Source: Bacteroidales bacterium UBA3844 (GTDB lineage Bacteria; Bacteroidota; Bacteroidia; Bacteroidales; Paludibacteraceae). Taken from it: DNA of 64,000 nucleotides. The stretch is taken from the NCBI GenBank assembly GCA_002392915.1, contig DGHQ01000006.1, positions 1 through 64,000 on the forward strand, in the 5' to 3' direction. Position numbers and translations under genes: made by a program. Shown piece by piece: positions 8,764 through 18,198 of the stretch (positions are counted from its first letter, which is position 1; the number at the start of each line of letters is the position of its first letter). Below the pieces are notes generated by a model, which had not been told where the DNA came from, made no database searches, and worked only from the letters and a program-made list of their open reading frames with translations.

Positions 8764-9189
8764 ATGGTACTTAACAAGAACATAAACGCTATTGCATTTT
8801 TTGGTTTAATTGGACTTACAACATTGTCAAACGTGGACTTCTCTGGTACAGAACAGTTGATGCTGGGACAGAAAGTCGAAACAGAGATTATGAAAAAGGA
8901 TGATCAACAGAAGACGATTGTTACATTCTGGGCATCATACGATGCGGAATCAGTTAAGAATTGTCAGCGTGTTATAAAGGAGAGTAAAGATGAGAAAATA
9001 ATCCTCGTTTCACTTGATGATTATCAGTCAATTTACGAAGATGCTCTAACTAAAATCGATGCCAACAACGTAGCAGCTAAAAGCTTGCGGGTCGATAAAG
9101 ACAGCAAAGTATTGGCAGATTTTAAGTTTAACGGAGAATTCAAGAGTTTCTTGATCGACGAAAACGGTTATCTGTTAGAGATTAACTGA
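8764..9189 (+). CDS. Thioredoxin-fold-like small protein lacking the CxxC motif
   Basis: 141 aa. A hydrophobic N-terminal segment (about 6-22) may be a signal or anchor. The middle fits a TlpA/thioredoxin-like core: a strand TIVTFWAS followed by the position where CxxC would lie, here YDAES, so it cannot do dithiol exchange at the usual site. Later strands (IILVSLDD; SKVLADFKF; SFLIDENGYLLEIN) fit the same fold. There is a single Cys in NCQRV. It has its own promoter and a strong terminator, so it is transcribed alone. Function unknown; a binding or sensory role is possible. Confidence 0.6.
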   Translation: MVLNKNINAIAFFGLIGLTTLSNVDFSGTEQLMLGQKVETEIMKKDDQQKTIVTFWASYDAESVKNCQRVIKESKDEKIILVSLDDYQSIYEDALTKIDANNVAAKSLRVDKDSKVLADFKFNGEFKSFLIDENGYLLEIN

Positions 9190-9191
9190 TT

Positions 9192-9222
9192 AAAAGACGG
9201 TGTGATTGCACCGTCTTTTTTC
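9192..9222 (+). terminator. Rho-independent terminator
   Basis: AAAAGACGGTG (9192-9202) pairs with CACCGTCTTTT (9209-9219), followed by more T. Ends the 8764 gene. Confidence 0.85.
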
Positions 9223-9310
9223 TTTTCCCCCTCTATCCTACCCTAAATATATAGATACATTTGATAAATCCTTGATTTTGTCAATTCTGATATGCAAAAA
9301 ATCAAATTAT

Positions 9311-9343
9311 TTTGACGTAATAGAGAAAAAGTATTTATATTTG
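9311..9343 (+). promoter_or_regulatory. Consensus Bacteroidota promoter, TTTG-N21-TATATTTG
   Basis: TTTG at 9311-9314 and TATATTTG at 9336-9343 are 21 bases apart, a good match to the -33/-7 consensus. The lipoprotein gene starts 35 bases downstream. Confidence 0.75.
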
Positions 9344-9378
9344 TAGAAAATATACAATAACTTGAAAAGAATTGAATT

Positions 9379-9903
9379 ATGAATAAGATAAAATATGCAC
9401 TTGTATTTTTCGCTGGTCTTTTGATGTTTTCATGTTCGGAAAGCGACGAAGCTGTTCTTTACGACAACTACGATTTCATAAGCATCAAGGGCGATTCTGT
9501 AATTTCCAGTGATGGTCTGCAAATGGTGGCTTCTACTGTTGATATCACATCAGATTCATTAGGTACATATTCTACAATCAATTCGCAGGTGACTGTTGGT
9601 AATAATGTGTTCGATGTAACTCTGTATATGGAGGGAGCAAATTCAGGTCTCCACAAATATAAATTGGAATCTGGAGAACCATTGACTTCTGTTGGATATG
9701 TGAAGTACCGCTCAATGCAGACAGACAGTTCATTCGTCACTAGCAGATATGCGATTACATCATCAGCTATCGATTGGAAGGATGTTGATAATAAGACGGT
9801 CTTGTTTGACGTTCTTTGCAATGGTAGAAAGATGCTTAATGATTCTACATTATCAAAAGCCTCGCTGACTATTGATGGAAAAATCAGAGCAATCAAGCAG
9901 TAA
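9379..9903 (+). CDS. Small lipoprotein of unknown function
   Basis: 174 aa. A lipoprotein signal peptide ends in the lipobox LMFSC with Cys19, followed by SESDEA, so the mature protein is probably lipid-anchored. The rest looks like a beta-sandwich with alternating polar and hydrophobic strands and no recognisable catalytic motif. It is transcribed alone between a consensus promoter (9311-9343) and a terminator (9925-9956). I do not recognise the family. Confidence 0.75.
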   Translation: MNKIKYALVFFAGLLMFSCSESDEAVLYDNYDFISIKGDSVISSDGLQMVASTVDITSDSLGTYSTINSQVTVGNNVFDVTLYMEGANSGLHKYKLESGEPLTSVGYVKYRSMQTDSSFVTSRYAITSSAIDWKDVDNKTVLFDVLCNGRKMLNDSTLSKASLTIDGKIRAIKQ

Positions 9904-9924
9904 AACTTTTATATCTTGCGAAAT

Positions 9925-9956
9925 AAATAGGCTTCAAAAAAGGGGCCTATTTTTTT
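9925..9956 (+). terminator. Rho-independent terminator
   Basis: AAATAGGC (9925-9932) pairs with GCCTATTT (9945-9952), followed by T residues. Ends the small lipoprotein gene. Confidence 0.75.
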
Positions 9957-10036
9957 ATGAAAAATTCGAAAAATAGAAACCTTTATGTATTTTCGTTTAG
10001 AATTTCTTTCCATTATAGAAGTGTAATAGAATAATT

Positions 10037-11053
10037 TTATTTTATTTCCAAATCTATATACACAGGCAAATGGTCGCTAAATCCGTTGGTGGTACAATCA
10101 CCTTTGAATGATCTTTTCGGTGCGATGCCGGTCTTATCCTTCTCCAACAAGAAATCCCAGAATCCGATTTGCGCACCGTCTTTCGTGACTTCCAATTGTT
10201 TTCCATCCAATAGACTTCCTGATACTATCACATGATCCAACACTCCCCAATGTCCCTGAAACTTGTGTGTGCCGATATCATCACGTCCATTATATTTTGT
10301 CATCAGATTGTAGAGTTTTTTACCTTCGTATGGTGCCGACAAATCAATTTCTGCTCCGAGTGTCTTATTCAAACTCTTATTGTCAAAATAGTCGTTGAAA
10401 TCTCCGACAATAACGATGTTTGATTCAATTTGCGATGCGAATAGGCTGTCAATTTTATGTCGAACAGCATTCGCGGCTTCAATTCGTTTGAATTCGGATT
10501 CCACTTCCCCACCATACCTTGATGGCCAGTGATTGACAAACACAGATAATGTGTCTCCACTCGGTAATACTCCCGTGGTAAACAGTATATCTCGCGTCGG
10601 ACGGGAATTCTCAAAATGTAGTTTTATATATTCAGTTTTTAGCGGTGTGAATTTCTCCGGTTGGTATAATAGAGCAACGTCTACTCCACGTTGGTCTTCA
10701 CTTTCTTTATGAAGAAACGAATATCCAGCTTTTTTCAACTGTGTGTTCTGAGTCAGATCGCGTAACACTCTATCATTTTCAATTTCAAGCAGGCAGACAA
10801 TTCCCACGTCGCCCCACTCTCCACATCGAGCTATCACACTTGCTGTGCGATGAAGTTTACCAAAATATTTGGATTTTGTCCAATGTTTGGCACTGAATTC
10901 TGTATACTCATAATCCTCTTTACCGTCATCATGCTCGTAATCGAACAAATTCTCACAATTATACGACATGATTCGCAAACATTGAGTGCTGTCGTAAGCA
11001 GACAATGGAAGTGACTTAAACAATAATGTTATCAATAAAACACGAAATTTCAT
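10037..11053 (-). CDS. Secreted endonuclease/exonuclease/phosphatase (EEP) family protein
   Basis: Signal peptide 1-19. EEP fold motifs are in order: MSYNCENLFD (29-38), metal-binding Glu90 in LLEIEND, FVNHWPSRYGG, IVGDFNDYFD and the C-terminal FSDHLPVYID with the catalytic Asp-His. Such proteins cut phosphodiester or phosphomonoester bonds; in Bacteroidota this subclass is often secreted and may scavenge nucleic acid or phosphate. It is the last gene of a minus-strand group that begins near 14395, with 22 bases after the preceding gene. Exact substrate unknown. Confidence 0.85.
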   Translation of the reverse strand: MKFRVLLITLLFKSLPLSAYDSTQCLRIMSYNCENLFDYEHDDGKEDYEYTEFSAKHWTKSKYFGKLHRTASVIARCGEWGDVGIVCLLEIENDRVLRDLTQNTQLKKAGYSFLHKESEDQRGVDVALLYQPEKFTPLKTEYIKLHFENSRPTRDILFTTGVLPSGDTLSVFVNHWPSRYGGEVESEFKRIEAANAVRHKIDSLFASQIESNIVIVGDFNDYFDNKSLNKTLGAEIDLSAPYEGKKLYNLMTKYNGRDDIGTHKFQGHWGVLDHVIVSGSLLDGKQLEVTKDGAQIGFWDFLLEKDKTGIAPKRSFKGDCTTNGFSDHLPVYIDLEIK

Positions 11054-11075
11054 TCAGTCTGTTTTGAATTATTAA

Positions 11076-12485
11076 TCAGTATTCGAATGCTCCAGCATCA
11101 GGAAACTCGTCGTCGACGCGATTTTTTCCAAAAATATCTGTCGCACATTCTGGATACAACTTCAATATCGCATCTGATCCTATGGTACGGAAGGAGCTTA
11201 AAGAGTCTGTCTTGAAATCAACAAAAAAATCATCTATGGATTTATTTGGATCTGAATGATAAAATTCTTCTTCAATATTCCATTTGTTGCCGTAATTACG
11301 TTCTCCAGCCAAAGAATCTTTCTGACTTATAGCACAACAAGCTATATCAAGACGGAATGTGTTTCCATTCAAGCTATCTTTCAAATTGTGGGCAACATTG
11401 TCGATAACGCTGCTTTTTGATCCGCTGATGACGGAATTGTTTAATTCTACTGATAATGAATCTTTTTTATTCAAATAAAGTGCTGGATTTTTTCCGGATA
11501 GTCCAAAAGTCAAATATGAAGCTATTGTGCAGTGGTTAAACAGATATTTGCCGTCTGTGAGATAAACATTATAATATCCTCCATTTGCAAAAAGTGTGTT
11601 GTAGGCATAAATCTGAGACGCTTCAGAAACAAGAGTTCCTCGTTTTGCATTGTAAATCTGTGAATTACCTACAATAACTTTTCTATCTACAAATGCGGAA
11701 TCAACCACCAAACACTGATAGGCTCCGATAATATTTGTTGAAATTATCTTGCAATCTCCTGATTTCTGCGACAACCACACTCCTTTCCAGTTGCCTGGCG
11801 CAAGATAATATTTAGTGTCCCTAAATAAATAATCTCCACGGAAATATCTCATTTCAATTTGATTGTCCACTTTGCCGTTACAGTTTAATATACCATCTAC
11901 ATACAGACTTGCACCATTATGGAAATATAGTCTTACTCCGGCGTCTATATTAAGTGTCGCTCCCTCCTCTACTTTCAATGTGTCTTTTACTAAATATGGC
12001 TGTGTGCCTGAAAGTGTAGTGTCGGAAGTGACGACAAAATGGTCGAGAATGATCGGTGTCTCGCTGAATGCGGATAAATAAACATAATCTACATTGCCAT
12101 TGTATGAAAATGATATGGAATCAAGCAGTGCAAACGGAATGTCTGATCCTCTGCTATTTCCATTAGTCTGGACAAATACATACATGCTGTCACCGTCTGC
12201 AATCTCAATATTCGTTACGTTATGCGAATTCCTTCCATTGATGTTGACCATGAAATAGTCGTATGATGAAGCGTAATTAATTGATGAGATTTTTATCTTC
12301 TCTCCTGATTTGTTGTACACTTTCAGTGTCTGGTATGGGGTTGTCAGACCTGCAAGTATGGTGTCGAAACTTACAGTATCTACTGAATATTCAAGTTTAT
12401 ACTGAGGATCAGTTGTGATTTCATTATCTTTGCAAGATGCAAAAACGAAAAATAATATAAATATGTAAAAGACTATTTTTTTCAC
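11076..12485 (-). CDS. Beta-helix surface lipoprotein
   Basis: Lipobox FASC at residues 15-18 after a short signal peptide. The N-terminal region resembles an Ig-like/DUF1573-type strand set (SVDTVSFDTILAG..TPYQTLKVYN). The middle (about 150-400) has repeated short strands rich in Asn and Gly, typical of a right-handed parallel beta-helix, and the end IFGKNRVDDEFPDAGAFEY matches the closing motif of choice-of-anchor Q type proteins. It starts with GTG, whose GTGA overlaps the stop of the Kelch gene, so translation is coupled. Probably binds or processes polysaccharide on the cell surface; not certain. Confidence 0.75.
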   Translation of the reverse strand: MKKIVFYIFILFFVFASCKDNEITTDPQYKLEYSVDTVSFDTILAGLTTPYQTLKVYNKSGEKIKISSINYASSYDYFMVNINGRNSHNVTNIEIADGDSMYVFVQTNGNSRGSDIPFALLDSISFSYNGNVDYVYLSAFSETPIILDHFVVTSDTTLSGTQPYLVKDTLKVEEGATLNIDAGVRLYFHNGASLYVDGILNCNGKVDNQIEMRYFRGDYLFRDTKYYLAPGNWKGVWLSQKSGDCKIISTNIIGAYQCLVVDSAFVDRKVIVGNSQIYNAKRGTLVSEASQIYAYNTLFANGGYYNVYLTDGKYLFNHCTIASYLTFGLSGKNPALYLNKKDSLSVELNNSVISGSKSSVIDNVAHNLKDSLNGNTFRLDIACCAISQKDSLAGERNYGNKWNIEEEFYHSDPNKSIDDFFVDFKTDSLSSFRTIGSDAILKLYPECATDIFGKNRVDDEFPDAGAFEY

Positions 12486-13771
12486 TTTATAGAATATTTT
12501 AAGACGCTGTTCTGTGGCGCATTGACATCATTTTCACCACAAACTAAATAGAAAGAACCGTTAAGCACAAATGAAGATGATTTCTTACGAATCTCTCCAA
12601 AAGAACCCATTGTGCTCCACTCTTTTCCATCAAAAGACATGAACAAAGATTCTTTACCCATCTCTCCCTCTCCTCCTGCGACGTAGCATTTATCGCCAGA
12701 TGAGAATCCGGATGAATAAATCAACACTTCGCAGCCTGAGTAAGCGATTCTCCATGAATCAGTAGCTATATCATACTTATATAGAGTTGTATTTTTTAAG
12801 TTTTCTTTAAGATTGTAACCGCCACCTACATACACTTCTCCGTTCAGTGTGAATGTGAAACATCCGGTCAAAGCCAATGGGAAATTATTCTTTTGTGACC
12901 AAGAGTTGTTCTGTGGATCAAAACACCATATTTCATTTGTGTATGCTTCTTTTTCCCTATATCCGCCTACGACATATCCTTTTCCGTTAGCCACAAATGA
13001 TACAGATCCTGTTCTTCCAATACCAGGGAATGTTTGCATCTTTTTCCAGTTGTCTGTCGCGACTTCATAAGCGTATGTTGTTGTGTTATAACCGTTTATT
13101 GACTGATCGTAGTATCTTCCCAAAGCCACATATGCAACGTCGTCGATAACGAAACTGATTGCCATATCCAATCCTGTCGACGGGAAGTTATTCAAATGAC
13201 TCCACTTGTCTGTTGTGGGATCATATTGCCATAAGTCGTTGTAGTATTTGTCCTCTCCTCTTGATGAACTTTTTCCAAGTCCATAGTATCCTTTGTCTTT
13301 CAGAGAAAAGGCGATTCCACCACTTCGCAGTCCTCCTGTAAATGGAGCGACCTGCGACCATACATTGGCAAGATTGAAATTTTTGTCAATATTAAATGAT
13401 TTGGTCTGTGTATTCACATGACTCAGATAGTTTCCTATTTTATATGAGTAGTAATATTTTGTATCACGTTTCAAGCCTGGAACTATACAAATAAATGTGT
13501 CGTTCATAGCATTCACATTTTTTGCCTGAATTTCTGTGGCATGAGACATATCAATGTCCTCTGAAATCTTCAATGTTACATAATCAATACTAGACTTATC
13601 GACATCACATTCCACAACAGCTCTGATTGTGACTCCGACAACTGTGTCTGCGCCTACAATCTGGGTGTTTACATCTACATTATGTATGGCTGGTTCTGAA
13701 TCATCATGACACGCTGAAAAAGCGAGCACCGTCAACAGAAACAATATATATTCACTCAATCTTTTTCTCAT
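12482..13771 (-). CDS. Kelch-repeat surface lipoprotein
   Basis: Lipobox FSAC near residue 20. A fibronectin/Ig-like region (about 30-125) is followed by at least five Kelch blades (about 135-429), each with a G-G/Y pattern and a later W: GYYGLGKSS, AYVALGRYYD, GYVVGGYREK, VYVGGGYNLK, CYVAGGEGEM. Kelch propellers usually bind proteins or glycans. It overlaps the beta-helix gene by four bases and follows the barrel gene by three bases, so all are one operon of envelope proteins. Ligand unknown. Confidence 0.85.
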   Translation of the reverse strand: MRKRLSEYILFLLTVLAFSACHDDSEPAIHNVDVNTQIVGADTVVGVTIRAVVECDVDKSSIDYVTLKISEDIDMSHATEIQAKNVNAMNDTFICIVPGLKRDTKYYYSYKIGNYLSHVNTQTKSFNIDKNFNLANVWSQVAPFTGGLRSGGIAFSLKDKGYYGLGKSSSRGEDKYYNDLWQYDPTTDKWSHLNNFPSTGLDMAISFVIDDVAYVALGRYYDQSINGYNTTTYAYEVATDNWKKMQTFPGIGRTGSVSFVANGKGYVVGGYREKEAYTNEIWCFDPQNNSWSQKNNFPLALTGCFTFTLNGEVYVGGGYNLKENLKNTTLYKYDIATDSWRIAYSGCEVLIYSSGFSSGDKCYVAGGEGEMGKESLFMSFDGKEWSTMGSFGEIRKKSSSFVLNGSFYLVCGENDVNAPQNSVLKYSIK

Positions 13772-13774
13772 ACC

Positions 13775-14395
13775 TTAAAATCTATATCCCAATCCTACTC
13801 TAAAATCAGCAAGTTTGAACTTGGTTGTGTTTAATCCTAGTTTTACTAGCAGTTTGTTGAAATTGGCAATCGCTCCAAAATCAAATGTCCAGCCTTCTGT
13901 ACTATTGTCGTCAACAATAAGTAGTTCGCCATCAACTGTCTCAAACATCAATCGACGCCATGAATAGCCTCCTCCTGCATATACACATAGTTTTGGCAGG
14001 ATCTTATATGTAGCTCCACCGACCAAACTTAATCTGGAAACTTCTTTATTTCCTGACAAGAATGCTTGTTTGCCATTTTCATCGAATCCGTTTTTATTAA
14101 TATGGTATTCAAGAGGCTTATGAAAATTGAAATTTGTATGTGCTGTGATATATCCGCCCCACGTCTCCATATAAGCTATTGTGATACCGAATGTTGGATC
14201 ACAGTATGATGTCAATCCAAACTCTCCCAAAGCATATACATGTTTGGCATCAATGTCCACCACTGAGATCGTGTCACTTGAAAGTGAATCGACGGGAGTA
14301 TAATAATCGTCATCGTCATATACGGCATCTTGTGCGGATGCTGGTATGACGGATAATAATAATGTTGATATGATTAATAATATACTTTTCCTCAT
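13775..14395 (-). CDS. Outer-membrane beta-barrel-like protein
   Basis: 206 aa from the ATG at 14395, which gives a clean signal peptide (MRKSILLIISTLLL..ASAQ). After an acidic Asp/Tyr stretch come alternating strands ending in an aromatic residue (FRVGLGYRF), typical of a small outer-membrane barrel. An upstream in-frame start at 14428 adds 11 residues before the signal peptide and is less likely. It is the first gene of the Kelch/beta-helix/EEP group, with a -7 element at 14412-14419. Confidence 0.7.
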   Translation of the reverse strand: MRKSILLIISTLLLSVIPASAQDAVYDDDDYYTPVDSLSSDTISVVDIDAKHVYALGEFGLTSYCDPTFGITIAYMETWGGYITAHTNFNFHKPLEYHINKNGFDENGKQAFLSGNKEVSRLSLVGGATYKILPKLCVYAGGGYSWRRLMFETVDGELLIVDDNSTEGWTFDFGAIANFNKLLVKLGLNTTKFKLADFRVGLGYRF

Positions 14396-14411
14396 GCTAA
14401 TAAAATATTTA

Positions 14412-14419
14412 CAAATATA
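14412..14419 (-). promoter_or_regulatory. Putative -7 element for the barrel/Kelch/beta-helix operon
   Basis: CAAATATA on the plus strand reads TATATTTG on the minus strand, 16 bases before the ATG at 14395, implying a very short leader. Confidence 0.4.
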
Positions 14420-14491
14420 GCAAAACATTTGAATAATAAATGTATAAATGAGAAAAATGAGGCTGTACTGTTTCTAAATGTCATAATTGAT

Positions 14492-16114
14492 TTATAGTCC
14501 AAACGGTGCTTTATCCTCAAATGTCATCTCTTTTTGTGTGTTTGGATGCTCAAATGTGATTTTTTCTGCGTGAAGCATAAGTCTGCAAACAATTGATTTG
14601 CTGCCATATAACCTGTCTCCCACAATTGGGGCATCTGCACCTTCCTTGCACGAAAGATGCACTCGTATCTGATGTGTCCTTCCTGTCTGCGGATAAACAT
14701 CAATCAAAGCCTTTCCCTCTTTTTCATTCACCACCTTATAATATGTCTCTGCATATAATCCATATTCTCGACTGATCATCTGCATTGGTCTGTTGGAGAC
14801 ATCTGGAGCAAGAGGCAAAATGATGGTCTGCTCTTTTGTAGACGGGATTTTTTCCGTCATCGCCACATATTTTTTCTGGATTGAATGGTTTTCAAACTGT
14901 TTTTGAAGATGATGATAAGCATTGATATTCAATGCTATAACCATAATACCTGAAGTGTCTTGGTCCAGTCGGTGAACGATTTTGGGTCCGGAATAGTCAC
15001 GACATATGTTTTCAGCCCAAGTTTCCACACTTGTTTGACTCTCTTTCCCTCGTACACTCAAAAGTCCTGATGGTTTTGAAATGACTAATATGTCATCGTC
15101 ACGGTATAGCGTCTTGATTTCCTCATTTTCATAATCAAAATCAAGTTTGTTTTTTTTCAAATCCACTCCTTCAAGCATGAAGTTCATTATAGGCAAACAT
15201 TTGGATCTGCATGCGTGATAGTATGTGCCTGAGTGTCGCACTCTTCCAGACGGAGAGTCTCCAATCCAAAACTCTGCCATGCTGATTGGTTGATAATCAT
15301 TGCGATATGCATATTCAAGCAGACGTGGGGCTGCACACTCTCCTGCTCCAGACGGTGGCATTACTTCGTCGCTGAAGATATCGAGCAACGTCTTCTCATC
15401 TCCTTTGGTGTTATGAAAACGGAAGTCTCTGAAGATTCTTCGCTGAAGATTTCTAGATTTTTCTTCCCGTTGTTTTTTGAGATTATCAATCTGATTTTTC
15501 AATTGGTCGACGGGAATATTAGCAGCCAGTTTTGTTTTTTCAACCTCCTGCTTTAGTCGTTTTAGCTGGTTTTTCTGCGTCGAACTTTCATTATTCATCT
15601 TTTGGATTTCCTCAGCTGTGGCAGTCGGACGAAGTGAGTCACGCAGAATCTTCTGTTGCTTTGTAAATTCTTGATATTCAGCAAGACGTGTCTCACACTC
15701 TACCACTACGGAATTTTTATTTACCATAGCTGATTCAAGTTTCAACACATTTTCTAAATTTTTAATTTCTTTTCCTATTGCAGAAATCTCTTTTTCTCCA
15801 CTTCTGTAATATGAATCTGGTGTAAGAATATCAAAAACAGGTGGCACAAAACCAGGATGCTCATTTTTACCAAACAATTGTCCGGAGAATGACAGTAGGT
15901 AACCAATTTCGCCATTCGAATTCTTCACCACTAGCACTCCAATCATCTTACCCTTTTGTAATTCCGTCTTCAACGCATCATCAGAGTCGAGATTAGTTAG
16001 AAAATCTTTGAATGCGTCAAGCACAGCGTCGGATGGAAGATACGAAAATGGATCCCCAAGCTTCTCTGGCAATGATGAAAATTGTTTTTTATGGAATGGT
16101 GAAGAGAAAAACAT
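14492..16114 (-). CDS. RluA-family pseudouridine synthase with long coiled-coil N-terminus
   Basis: Converts uridine to pseudouridine in rRNA or tRNA. The catalytic domain is in the C-terminal 220 residues: ISKPSGLLSVRG (345-356), catalytic Asp384 in HRLDQDTSG, and the RTHQIRVHL motif. Before it come about 330 extra residues: an N-terminal region (1-100), a predicted coiled coil (about 105-225, rich in Glu/Lys/Gln), and a Cys/His-bearing section (CAAPRLLEYAYRN; CRSKCLPIMNFML). This long form is unlike the 220-320 aa RluA/RluC/RluD enzymes but resembles a long bacterial RluA subgroup. It stands between the envelope operon and aspS on the same strand. Confidence 0.85.
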   Translation of the reverse strand: MFFSSPFHKKQFSSLPEKLGDPFSYLPSDAVLDAFKDFLTNLDSDDALKTELQKGKMIGVLVVKNSNGEIGYLLSFSGQLFGKNEHPGFVPPVFDILTPDSYYRSGEKEISAIGKEIKNLENVLKLESAMVNKNSVVVECETRLAEYQEFTKQQKILRDSLRPTATAEEIQKMNNESSTQKNQLKRLKQEVEKTKLAANIPVDQLKNQIDNLKKQREEKSRNLQRRIFRDFRFHNTKGDEKTLLDIFSDEVMPPSGAGECAAPRLLEYAYRNDYQPISMAEFWIGDSPSGRVRHSGTYYHACRSKCLPIMNFMLEGVDLKKNKLDFDYENEEIKTLYRDDDILVISKPSGLLSVRGKESQTSVETWAENICRDYSGPKIVHRLDQDTSGIMVIALNINAYHHLQKQFENHSIQKKYVAMTEKIPSTKEQTIILPLAPDVSNRPMQMISREYGLYAETYYKVVNEKEGKALIDVYPQTGRTHQIRVHLSCKEGADAPIVGDRLYGSKSIVCRLMLHAEKITFEHPNTQKEMTFEDKAPFGL

Positions 16115-16223
16115 TAAATTACGATAAACGATATACGAAAGACGAATTATGAATTATGAATTTAAAAGAGGGAGGTCCTCATTACAAGTTCCTCCCCCCA
16201 TTTATCCAAACAATCAATTATTA

Positions 16224-18002
16224 TCACTCTTTGATGTCTACCTTCAAGCACAACTCTTCAAGCTGAGCATCATCGATAACTGATGGACAATCCATCATAG
16301 TGTCACGACCTGAATTGTTTTTAGGGAATGCGATACAGTCGCGGATAGAATCCAAACCAGCAAGCATAGACACAACACGGTCAAGACCGAAAGCCAAACC
16401 TGCGTGAGGTGGTGCTCCGTATTTGAATGCTGTCATCAAGCAGCCGAACTGATCCTGAGCCTTTTCCTGTGTAAATCCAAGAAGCTGGAACATCTTGTTC
16501 TGCAACTCTGAATCATGGATACGTACACTACCACCACCAAGCTCAACTCCGTTCATAGCCAAATCGTATGCGTTAGCGCGTACACGGCCTGGATCAGAGT
16601 CAAGATACTGAACATCCTCAAGTTTTGGACTTGTGAATGGGTGATGCATAGCGTAGAAACGCTGATCTTCTTCGTTCCACTCGAACAATGGGAAGTCGAT
16701 AACCCAAAGTGGAGCAAACTTGTTCTTGTCGCGAAGCTCAAGTCTGTCACCCATTTCTAGACGCAAAGTGTTCATTTGTCCACGAACTTTCATTGCATCG
16801 TCGCCACACAAAATCAAAATCAAATCGCCTGCCTTAGCGTTTGCTTTTTCTGCAATCTTACGCAAAGAAGCCTCGTCGTAGAATTTGTCGACGCTGCTCT
16901 TGATTGTGCCGTCTTCCTTCATCTGGATGTAAACCAATCCTTTGGCACCAACCTGAGGACGTTTTACAAACTCTGTCATCTGGTCTAATTGCTTTCTTGT
17001 CCAAGATGCACAACCGTTAGCACAGATAGCTACAACGAAATTAGCACCGTCGAAAACAGGGAATGAATGGCCAGAAACCAAGTCCTCACCACCTTCTTTT
17101 ACATTTTTTAGCTCGACAAACTCCATGCCGAAACGCATATCTGGTTTATCTGAACCAAAACGCTTCATGCATTCATGCCAAGTCAAACGAGGGAATGAAT
17201 CTGTGAATTCAACGCCTCTTGCATATTTGAAGATGTGCTTTATCATACCCTCAAACATCTGAAGAACGTCTTCCTGCTCCACGTAACTCATTTCGCAGTC
17301 GATCTGAGTAAACTCTGGCTGACGATCAGCACGCAAATCCTCATCACGGAAACATTTCACAATCTGGAAATAACGGTCGATACCGCCCACCATCAAAAGC
17401 TGCTTAAACTGCTGTGGACTCTGAGGAAGAGCGTAGAACTGTCCCTGATTCATACGTGATGGCACAACGAAGTCGCGCGCTCCTTCAGGAGTAGACTTGA
17501 TAAGCACTGGAGTCTCAACCTCTAGGAATCCCTGAGAGTCAAGGTAGCGGCGAGTCTCAAACGCGATATTATGACGCAATACAAGGTTGTTGAGAACAGG
17601 CTTTCTTCTCAAGTCAAGATAACGGTACTGCATTCTCAAATCGTCACCACCGTCTGAATTATCTTCGATTGTGAATGGAGGCACCTCACTTTTGCTAAGC
17701 ACCTTCATGTTGTCGGCTATAATCTCAATCTCACCTGTAGGGATCTGATTGTTCTTGTTGCTACGCTCACAAACCTTACCTGTAACTTGAATGACCCACT
17801 CACGACCAATATGGTTAGCCTGAGCTGTAAGATCTGCATTCTTACCTTCGTCGAACACAATCTGAGTGATACCATAACGATCGCGAAGATCAACGAATGT
17901 CATACCACCCATTTTTCTGACTTTCTGTACCCAGCCTGCAAGTTTCACCTCGCTGCCTACATTGCTAAGCCTAAGCTCACCACAAGTATTGCTTCTATAC
18001 AT
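16224..18002 (-). CDS. aspS: Aspartyl-tRNA synthetase
   Basis: Charges tRNA-Asp with aspartate. Full-length bacterial type, 592 aa: N-terminal OB-fold anticodon-binding domain (1-110, KLAGWVQKVRKMGGMTF), class II catalytic core with motif 2 (FRDEDLRADRQPEFTQID) and motif 3 (GLAFGLDRVVSML), and the bacterial GAD insertion between motifs 2 and 3. It starts with ATG at 18002. No overlap with neighbours. Confidence 0.97.
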   Translation of the reverse strand: MYRSNTCGELRLSNVGSEVKLAGWVQKVRKMGGMTFVDLRDRYGITQIVFDEGKNADLTAQANHIGREWVIQVTGKVCERSNKNNQIPTGEIEIIADNMKVLSKSEVPPFTIEDNSDGGDDLRMQYRYLDLRRKPVLNNLVLRHNIAFETRRYLDSQGFLEVETPVLIKSTPEGARDFVVPSRMNQGQFYALPQSPQQFKQLLMVGGIDRYFQIVKCFRDEDLRADRQPEFTQIDCEMSYVEQEDVLQMFEGMIKHIFKYARGVEFTDSFPRLTWHECMKRFGSDKPDMRFGMEFVELKNVKEGGEDLVSGHSFPVFDGANFVVAICANGCASWTRKQLDQMTEFVKRPQVGAKGLVYIQMKEDGTIKSSVDKFYDEASLRKIAEKANAKAGDLILILCGDDAMKVRGQMNTLRLEMGDRLELRDKNKFAPLWVIDFPLFEWNEEDQRFYAMHHPFTSPKLEDVQYLDSDPGRVRANAYDLAMNGVELGGGSVRIHDSELQNKMFQLLGFTQEKAQDQFGCLMTAFKYGAPPHAGLAFGLDRVVSMLAGLDSIRDCIAFPKNNSGRDTMMDCPSVIDDAQLEELCLKVDIKE

Positions 18003-18084
18003 AATTTTTATATTCGAATTTCTTTTTCAAAAACTCCACAAATTTCGCAAAAAAAATCCAATAAAAGTGTATGTGACAAAGATT

Positions 18085-18107
18085 TTTGAGAAAAAAAAGT
18101 ATATTTG
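18085..18107 (+). promoter_or_regulatory. Putative promoter, TTTG-N11-TATATTTG
   Basis: TATATTTG at 18100-18107 fits TAnnTTTG; TTTG at 18085-18088 is only 11 bases upstream. It precedes the antitoxin-like gene by about 90 bases. Confidence 0.45.
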
Positions 18108-18198
18108 CATTAAGTATAGTTATTTAGGGATTGCAAAGGACGAAAAGTCAGTGTTGCACCCGTATTTTGAGTCGTATTAATAAAAAAACATACAGGTT

